From Hyphomicrobiales bacterium (GTDB lineage: Bacteria; Pseudomonadota; Alphaproteobacteria; Rhizobiales; JAJFHR01): a stretch of DNA of 6,440 nucleotides. Below the pieces are notes generated by a model that was given only the letters and a program-made list of their open reading frames with translations, had not been told where the DNA came from and did no database searches. Position 1 is the stretch's first letter. Every line of letters starts with the position of its first letter. Shown in pieces: positions 1-4,399 of this stretch. The stretch is from assembly GCA_021775515.1 (NCBI GenBank), contig JAJFHR010000206.1, positions 1-6,440 on the forward strand, read 5' to 3'. The translations under genes were made by a program, and so were the position numbers.

Positions 1-117
1 GGGAAAACCAACCATCCAAAAATCATCACCAACGGATGCATCAGCAACAGCAAATCGTGCGATCGGAAAATCGGCAGAAATATTCCGATCCAATTCAAGA
101 AATGCCCAGTCAGGATT
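1..117 (-). pseudogene. Continuation of the trypsin-like protease domain after the in-frame TAA (partial, runs off the edge)
   Basis: Reading on past the TAA at 120-118 in the same frame gives 39 sense codons to the window edge with no further stop. The peptide begins NPDWAFLELDR and ends DDFWMVGFP. The D-W-A-F-L-E-L stretch matches the catalytic-Asp motif of trypsin-like peptidases (D-x-A-L-L-x-L), and it falls at the expected distance after His815. The sequence therefore belongs to the preceding gene, now separated by one stop codon. The Ser of the triad would lie to the left of the window. There is no ribosome binding site or early start codon that would allow this part to be translated alone. 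A single change from CAA, AAA or GAA to TAA would explain it. A sequencing error is possible. Confidence 0.7.
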
Positions 118-2757
118 TTAATTGTAATCACCGGCAACAAACGTCCATCTCTTTACTTTTTTGACCTTGTAGATATTGGATGTATCAATTTTTTTAGGCG
201 CTGCACCGCTACTTGTTTGCCAACCGAATACAACGCGGAGTTTACTCAGGTCCGTTACATTATTTGTTGCAACTCCTTCGCCATTTTTCCCTGGCTTATA
301 TTCAGCGATTACATGCGCGTTGGTGCAAATCAATCGCTGTCCCACACGAAAACCGGTGCCAAACGAAAGAGTTGGCTGGTCTCGATATTTCATAGAGGCA
401 GAAGCCGTCAGCCCAAATATACGAAGAAGATATTCCGCAAGGGTCTTGGTTTTGAGGCGGCCCTTGGAAGTTACCTTGGAGGCGTAGGTTATCGCACAAG
501 TGCATTGAGCCAAATCGCGGCGGCTTTTCGTTGCAACGTTTTCGAGTTCTTTGCGGTCATCTCCGTGATAGATCGTCAAGGTATGCATATGACGGCCATC
601 ATCCGGATGTTCTTTGGACCGCGGAATAATATCCGGAAACGGAGTTTGTTCAGGTTGTTTTCCCCGGGCACCCTTGGCGGTTTTCTTTTTATGCACCGTC
701 GGCTGGTTGTTAAGCAGTTGCAGTCCGAAATATTCGACGCCATTCACCGGATGGGCGTTTGATCTAGCTTTGGCGCCACCCATCACGTAGATGGCGGCGA
801 CTTTATCGTTACCCATGCCCACTGCAGATGAACCCGCTTGGGCTGCAGCCAGATCACCATCTGAAAGTTTCACCCACTTTTTTGATTTAATGTTAAACCC
901 CCAACTTGAGGGATCGTACCCTCTGACTGCTCCATGACCTCCCAACAAAAATATCCAGTCGTGAACTGCAACACAGGCACTTGAACAAGGGGCTTCACCG
1001 ATTACCCTGCGCCGCGGCCAATTTGGCAACGTGTCCCATTTTTGTGTATCAACATTAAGAACACAATCAGGTCCAGATCCTCCGAGAGCGTAAATATTTC
1101 TACCAATTGCAACGCAACCATGGTTCATCTTGTCGCCGGGTAATTCTGGGGCATTTGTCCATGTGTTTTTTGCAATATCATAGGCGAAAACTGTTTTGCC
1201 TGGTCCGGCACCCTGACCTTTTCTATGCGAGCCACCAACCACATAAATGATGTTGTCAATTGCAGCGCATGCAGTGTTAACGACCGCAACAGGCAACGGT
1301 TTTAAAGATTTCCAGGCGCTAGTTTTAGGGTCATAGCGATGGGCATCATTGCTAAAACTCTTATAATAACCTCCGCCAAAGGCAAATATCTTTCCGTTTA
1401 CGGTTGTTGCAGCCAGACCGTATCGTTTTCGAGGTAACTCTTTAAGAATTTCCCATTTATCGGAGGCTGGATGTAAGGTTTTGGGGTCAATAGACAGACG
1501 GATAAAACTATGCGGAATACCCATCTCACTGGGTCCCATTTCACCCCCGCCAATCATATAAATATAATCATCTACAAAGCAGGCCGCTGATTTGAAGATG
1601 GCGTGAGGAAGTGAGGGCCCCGGTAGATGTTGCCTGACAATAGGCATCGGCCATTTTTTTTGATCCTGTTTTTCAACCGTTACGTTCCAGCCAAGTGAAA
1701 CAATGGTGAATTTGGTGGCAACTTTACCTGTGGCCGGGTTCACATTTCCCCAAACGTGTGTGCTTATGCCATCCAACCATTCGGTATGTATCGCGCCGCC
1801 TTCTGCTCGAAAACCGATAAACTGTCCCTTTTTCAAAGGAAACGGAGTGACCGGAATTACCTGGACACCATTCTTGGCAAGGTCGATCTTTACGGGATGC
1901 GCAGATTTTTGCGCGAATATCTCACCCTTTTTGGTGTAAACATCTAAAAAACATTCAGTCGCAGATTGATTTTGGCCTGGCATCAACAGGATGTTCAACG
2001 CTGTCACGTTGACCTTTTCAAGAGCGGGTGTGTCTGGAATTGCGGCAACTCCGGCTGCATTAATGCTCATCACCGAGGTATTGGTTACGATTGGAGTCCC
2101 CAATCTTGATAGCGTACTGGGAAGAGGCTCAGGCACGCCGTCATAAATGCGCAAATCATCAATAAGTGCGTGGGGGGAAAATTCAGCAATGCCGGGACCT
2201 AGTGAACGGCCGATACGAAATTCATTGCCGTTATTGATATTTGCAATCCCCGGTCCAGAGCTCCAGCCAGATAAATCACCATCAATGTAAAGTGATAAGG
2301 TCGCGCCTTCGCGGACGACGGTTACATTGTGCCATTCACCATCATTCAGATTGTCTTCCAGGCTTTCAACACCGATGTAGTTAAGTCCATGATCAGTCTC
2401 ATCAATTTCAGCGGTAATAACCCCGGTCTTGTCTGGTGTTTTGCCGATCATTCGAATGCAAAAGAAATTTCCATGCGACATCGCTGTACGGTTGCCAACG
2501 AGATCGAAATTCGCTGTCGTTTCAACTGTGCTGAACCAAAAGGACACCGTGAAATCGGAGGTGCCAAATTGCCCAACAGATTTCCCTAATGTGATATAGG
2601 AATCTTCAGCACCACTCAGATGGACGGCATTTGCGCCAAAATAGCCAGGTGAGACTTTCTTGGCCGACATTAGCTTGCCTTTCACACCGCCAACTATGTC
2701 AACAGTGTTTATGTTACCACTTTCTTCAAATGTCCAATGATGTGTGAGAGATGCCAT
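118..2757 (-). CDS. LamG-like / Kelch-repeat / trypsin-like protease mosaic protein, cut by an in-frame stop
   Basis: This is an 879-residue product from an ATG preceded by AAGGA ten bases upstream. Residues about 5-208 look like a LamG/concanavalin jellyroll (DGEWHNVTVVREG, LSLYIDGDLSG, LIDDLRIYDG). Residues about 215-365 are beta-rich and unassigned. Residues about 385-680 carry about six Kelch repeats, with glycine doublets near 403, 461, 508, 559, 606 and 660 and blade tryptophans near 435, 482, 533, 574 and 628, so a beta-propeller is likely. A Lys/Pro-rich linker (about 686-725) leads to a trypsin-like peptidase domain with GTGF (799-802) and the histidine motif CTNAHV (His815). The protein stops at residue 879, before the catalytic Asp and Ser, so the product as written cannot be an active serine protease. 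No signal peptide or membrane segment is visible at the N-terminus, so its location is unclear. LamG and Kelch domains usually bind glycans or proteins; the target is unknown. It lies beyond a terminator and is probably its own transcription unit. The domain calls are firm, the biological role is not. Confidence 0.85.
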   Translation of the reverse strand: MASLTHHWTFEESGNINTVDIVGGVKGKLMSAKKVSPGYFGANAVHLSGAEDSYITLGKSVGQFGTSDFTVSFWFSTVETTANFDLVGNRTAMSHGNFFCIRMIGKTPDKTGVITAEIDETDHGLNYIGVESLEDNLNDGEWHNVTVVREGATLSLYIDGDLSGWSSGPGIANINNGNEFRIGRSLGPGIAEFSPHALIDDLRIYDGVPEPLPSTLSRLGTPIVTNTSVMSINAAGVAAIPDTPALEKVNVTALNILLMPGQNQSATECFLDVYTKKGEIFAQKSAHPVKIDLAKNGVQVIPVTPFPLKKGQFIGFRAEGGAIHTEWLDGISTHVWGNVNPATGKVATKFTIVSLGWNVTVEKQDQKKWPMPIVRQHLPGPSLPHAIFKSAACFVDDYIYMIGGGEMGPSEMGIPHSFIRLSIDPKTLHPASDKWEILKELPRKRYGLAATTVNGKIFAFGGGYYKSFSNDAHRYDPKTSAWKSLKPLPVAVVNTACAAIDNIIYVVGGSHRKGQGAGPGKTVFAYDIAKNTWTNAPELPGDKMNHGCVAIGRNIYALGGSGPDCVLNVDTQKWDTLPNWPRRRVIGEAPCSSACVAVHDWIFLLGGHGAVRGYDPSSWGFNIKSKKWVKLSDGDLAAAQAGSSAVGMGNDKVAAIYVMGGAKARSNAHPVNGVEYFGLQLLNNQPTVHKKKTAKGARGKQPEQTPFPDIIPRSKEHPDDGRHMHTLTIYHGDDRKELENVATKSRRDLAQCTCAITYASKVTSKGRLKTKTLAEYLLRIFGLTASASMKYRDQPTLSFGTGFRVGQRLICTNAHVIAEYKPGKNGEGVATNNVTDLSKLRVVFGWQTSSGAAPKKIDTSNIYKVKKVKRWTFVAGDYN

Positions 2758-2767
2758 GTTTAATACA

Positions 2768-2774
2768 TCCTTTT
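2768..2774 (-). promoter_or_regulatory. Ribosome binding site of the LamG/Kelch/protease gene
   Basis: On the minus strand AAAAGGA lies ten bases before the ATG at 2757-2755. It supports this start, since the LamG domain begins within a few residues of it and no upstream extension is needed. Confidence 0.6.
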
Positions 2775-2851
2775 GGCATGCTAATTGCTTGGTTTAACTG
2801 TATTCTCCAAATAAAATTAATTGATGTCGTGAGAATGGCATGTATATCTCT

Positions 2852-2881
2852 TTTTTCCAAGAATTTTGTAACTTGGAGAAA
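2852..2881. repeat. Inverted repeat in the leader of the LamG/Kelch/protease gene
   Basis: TCCAAG (2856-2861) and CTTGGA (2872-2877) form a six-base-pair stem with a ten-base loop. On the + strand the stem extends to ten pairs, counting one G-U, because a T-run on the left faces AGAAA on the right. Neither strand has a U-run after the 3' arm, so it is not a standard terminator. It sits about 100-125 bases upstream of the ATG at 2757 and could be an operator or simply chance. On the minus strand, TTACAA in its loop followed by GATATA or TATACA is a weak sigma-70-like pair, which I do not call as a promoter. Confidence 0.3.
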
Positions 2882-3094
2882 GCTGTGGCCAGCGTGCCAT
2901 CTTTTTGGTGCCTTCGACTGAAGACTTGCAATTTATTTTCTAGGATTTTTGGCGTGGCTATGACATTGGGTGCAGAGCATGTGCGGCGGTGATTATGGCG
3001 TGTCGCGTCGGTTGATGCGATTAGTCAACTTTCCCGATGGGCCAGTTTCTGTCATTCGCTGGATTGGGCGCGCGCACCAGACATTACCACGGGT

Positions 3095-3140
3095 AAAAAA
3101 ACAAAAAAGAAGGAGATCAACTGTGCACGTCGATCTCTTC
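3095..3140 (-). terminator. Rho-independent terminator of the molybdoenzyme/TorD/CMD unit
   Basis: Read on the minus strand, GAAG-AGATCGAC pairs with GTTGATCT-C-CTTC around the seven-base loop GTGCACA. This gives a twelve-pair stem with one bulged C and one G-U pair. It is followed at once by six T, one G and seven T (3108-3095). The G-U pair becomes an A-C mismatch in the opposite strand's transcript, and that direction lacks a U-run, so the element works leftward. It lies about 90 bases after the stop of the CMD-family gene and isolates the LamG/Kelch/protease gene from read-through. Confidence 0.85.
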
Positions 3141-3230
3141 CACCACTCCCTCAACGCACCCAATTTTAGATAACCGCTCAAAAAGTGGCATCTTGCGCCG
3201 CTCATGCATCTAGTGTGCTGGTAGTGGGGT

Positions 3231-3545
3231 CTATTCCTTCACAATGTCGTTTACCCACGACATTGCAGCCATGGCGTCGGGAAAGCCCAAAGTGGTGATG
3301 GCCAGGATGGCGACTTGCCGCAGCTCCGCTGGTGTAATTCCTTCTTCAATGGCCTGCCGGGCATGCGAATGAACGGCACCTTCAGAATTGGCGCCGATTG
3401 AAAGCGCCATTTTGATTAATCGGCGGGTGCGTTGATCAAGCGGACCGGAATTTGCGGCCACTTCGCCCAGCATTTCATATGCCTGCCAAACTTCGGGGAA
3501 GTTTGCTGCAAGTTTACCGGCTCCAGACGGTGGCAGTTTGGTCAT
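3231..3545 (-). CDS. Carboxymuconolactone decarboxylase (CMD) family protein lacking the CxxC cysteines
   Basis: This is a 104-residue, complete, mostly helical protein, typical in length for a single CMD domain. The ATG is chosen because AGGAGA lies five bases upstream. The core signature runs over residues about 40-90: TRRLIKMALSIGAN, then HARQAIEEGITPAELRQV, then TTLGFPDAMAA. In AhpD-type members the segment before the conserved His (here His61) holds C-x-x-C. Here those positions are Ser54 and Ala57 and the protein has no cysteine at all, so a thiol peroxidase role is excluded. This resembles the PcaC-like side of the family, which also lacks these cysteines, but nothing around it suggests protocatechuate catabolism. 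The gene follows the TorD gene by 128 bases with no terminator between, and precedes a strong terminator, so co-transcription with the molybdoenzyme is likely. Its substrate and function are unknown. It is probably cytoplasmic, since no signal peptide is visible. Confidence 0.9.
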   Translation of the reverse strand: MTKLPPSGAGKLAANFPEVWQAYEMLGEVAANSGPLDQRTRRLIKMALSIGANSEGAVHSHARQAIEEGITPAELRQVAILAITTLGFPDAMAAMSWVNDIVKE

Positions 3546-3550
3546 GTCTA

Positions 3551-3556
3551 TCTCCT
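3551..3556 (-). promoter_or_regulatory. Strong ribosome binding site of the CMD-family gene
   Basis: AGGAGA on the minus strand lies five bases before the ATG at 3545-3543. It fixes that start and suggests efficient independent translation, in contrast to the weakly preceded GTG of the TorD gene. Confidence 0.75.
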
Positions 3557-3673
3557 GTTGATCACGATGTTTAAGGCTCGCTTATCTCACAACGGCAGAC
3601 CTTAATCTTGCGGTTATCTACTCACGCCAACAGCGCGGCGGGCCTCACCTTTCTTGCTGCAGGCCGGGCATTT

Positions 3674-4399
3674 TTATCCGTCAGCTGATTGAAAATGCTG
3701 GTCTCCGCGGTTGCCGGTTTGAGGTTGGCCGGCAGTGGCGTCGGTCAACTGCAGGCGTTTGACGATTTCGGCCTTCTCACCTGCCAGATAGCCCCTCAGC
3801 AGGCTGGCAAATGCCGGATAAAAGGCAAAGTCAGCTTCTTGTCTGACTTTGGCGCAAAACGCCGCTACCCATTTGCCAAGGTGTTGCGAGACAAAATCAT
3901 GTTGATGGCGCAGAATTTCCGCAACATGATCCAATTCATGCCAGGCTTGGGCTTCTTGGCTGGCCAGAAGGGAAAGAAAATCCAATTCAACACTAATGTG
4001 GTCGGGAATAAGTGTCTCTTTTTCGCCGATTTCAAACCCGGCAGCATGATAGACCTGCCGAACCGCTGATGTTTCAACACCCCACAAAATACCGCTGCCG
4101 CGTTTCTTCTGCACCGATTCGTGTGGCGAAATATGTTTTCCTGGCCCGAGAAACAGCCTTGTGTACTCGATTGCAAGATCTTGGGCGAGTGCCTCGAAGT
4201 TTTCTGATTTAAATTCCTCTCCCAAATCAATGCCAGCGCGGCCAAAGGCCAAGACCAATTCCGGCGTGTTTAATTGATGAAGAAACTTAACCGATGGTTC
4301 GCGGCGAAACACGTTAGCCAGGAGGCCATAAAGCTGACTTCGCTCCATGGCCTTCCTGGCCAAATCAATCGGGTCTATGGCTGGCCTGGTTTTAGACAC
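3674..4399 (-). CDS. TorD/DmsD-family chaperone for a molybdopterin oxidoreductase
   Basis: This 241-residue cytoplasmic protein belongs to the all-helical TorD family, whose members bind the apo catalytic subunit of DMSO-reductase-type enzymes, assist molybdenum-cofactor insertion and delay Tat export. The evidence is the family signatures EYTRLFLGPG (78-87) with PHES just after (92-95), and PDHISVELDFLSLL (132-145), together with the N-terminal R-x-x-x-Y-x-L-L-A-N-V-F helix (20-31). The start is a GTG at 4399-4397 that overlaps the end of the molybdoenzyme gene by eight bases (GTGTCTAA), which implies translational coupling; only a weak AAGG lies upstream. An ATG at residue 18 is the alternative, but it would remove part of the first helix region. 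The last ~25 residues are polar and low in family resemblance. The adjacent molybdoenzyme is its obvious client. The frame stays open for 19 codons past the stop. Confidence 0.93.
   Translation of the reverse strand: MSKTRPAIDPIDLARKAMERSQLYGLLANVFRREPSVKFLHQLNTPELVLAFGRAGIDLGEEFKSENFEALAQDLAIEYTRLFLGPGKHISPHESVQKKRGSGILWGVETSAVRQVYHAAGFEIGEKETLIPDHISVELDFLSLLASQEAQAWHELDHVAEILRHQHDFVSQHLGKWVAAFCAKVRQEADFAFYPAFASLLRGYLAGEKAEIVKRLQLTDATAGQPQTGNRGDQHFQSADG

Larger units (their letters stand above)
2758..3230. other. 473-base intergenic spacer
   Basis: This spacer separates the CMD-family gene from the LamG/Kelch/protease gene, both on the minus strand. I find in it the terminator at 3140-3095, the inverted repeat at 2852-2881, a ribosome binding site at 2774-2768, and a 15-codon frame (2980-2933) containing CTQCH. 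No convincing full gene is present. Short open frames of about 70 codons on both strands lack ribosome binding sites and recognisable motifs, and they run through the terminator. I see no tRNA, repeat array or insertion-sequence end. Confidence 0.6.

Noticed and set aside
118..120. Programmed readthrough or genetic-code reassignment of TAA
   Set aside because: TAA is the genuine stop of the molybdoenzyme and probably of the TorD gene, and the context AAT-TAA-AAT is not a known leaky signal. Mutation or sequence error is simpler.
217..762. A 181-codon open frame on the + strand antisense to the protease/Kelch gene
   Set aside because: It lies wholly opposite a gene with clear domains, shows no recognisable motif and no ribosome binding site. 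It is a shadow of the true frame.
2852..2881. The inverted repeat as a terminator
   Set aside because: No U-run follows the 3' arm on either strand and the stem is weak.
2970..3173. A 67-codon + strand frame in the spacer
   Set aside because: It also crosses the terminator and shows no motif or plausible translation signal.
2993..3205. A 70-codon minus-strand frame in the spacer
   Set aside because: It runs straight through the terminator hairpin and T-tract, lacks a ribosome binding site and resembles no family.
3546..3673. A separate promoter for the CMD-family gene in the 128-base gap
   Set aside because: I could not find a -35/-10 pair with acceptable spacing, and no terminator lies between it and the TorD gene.
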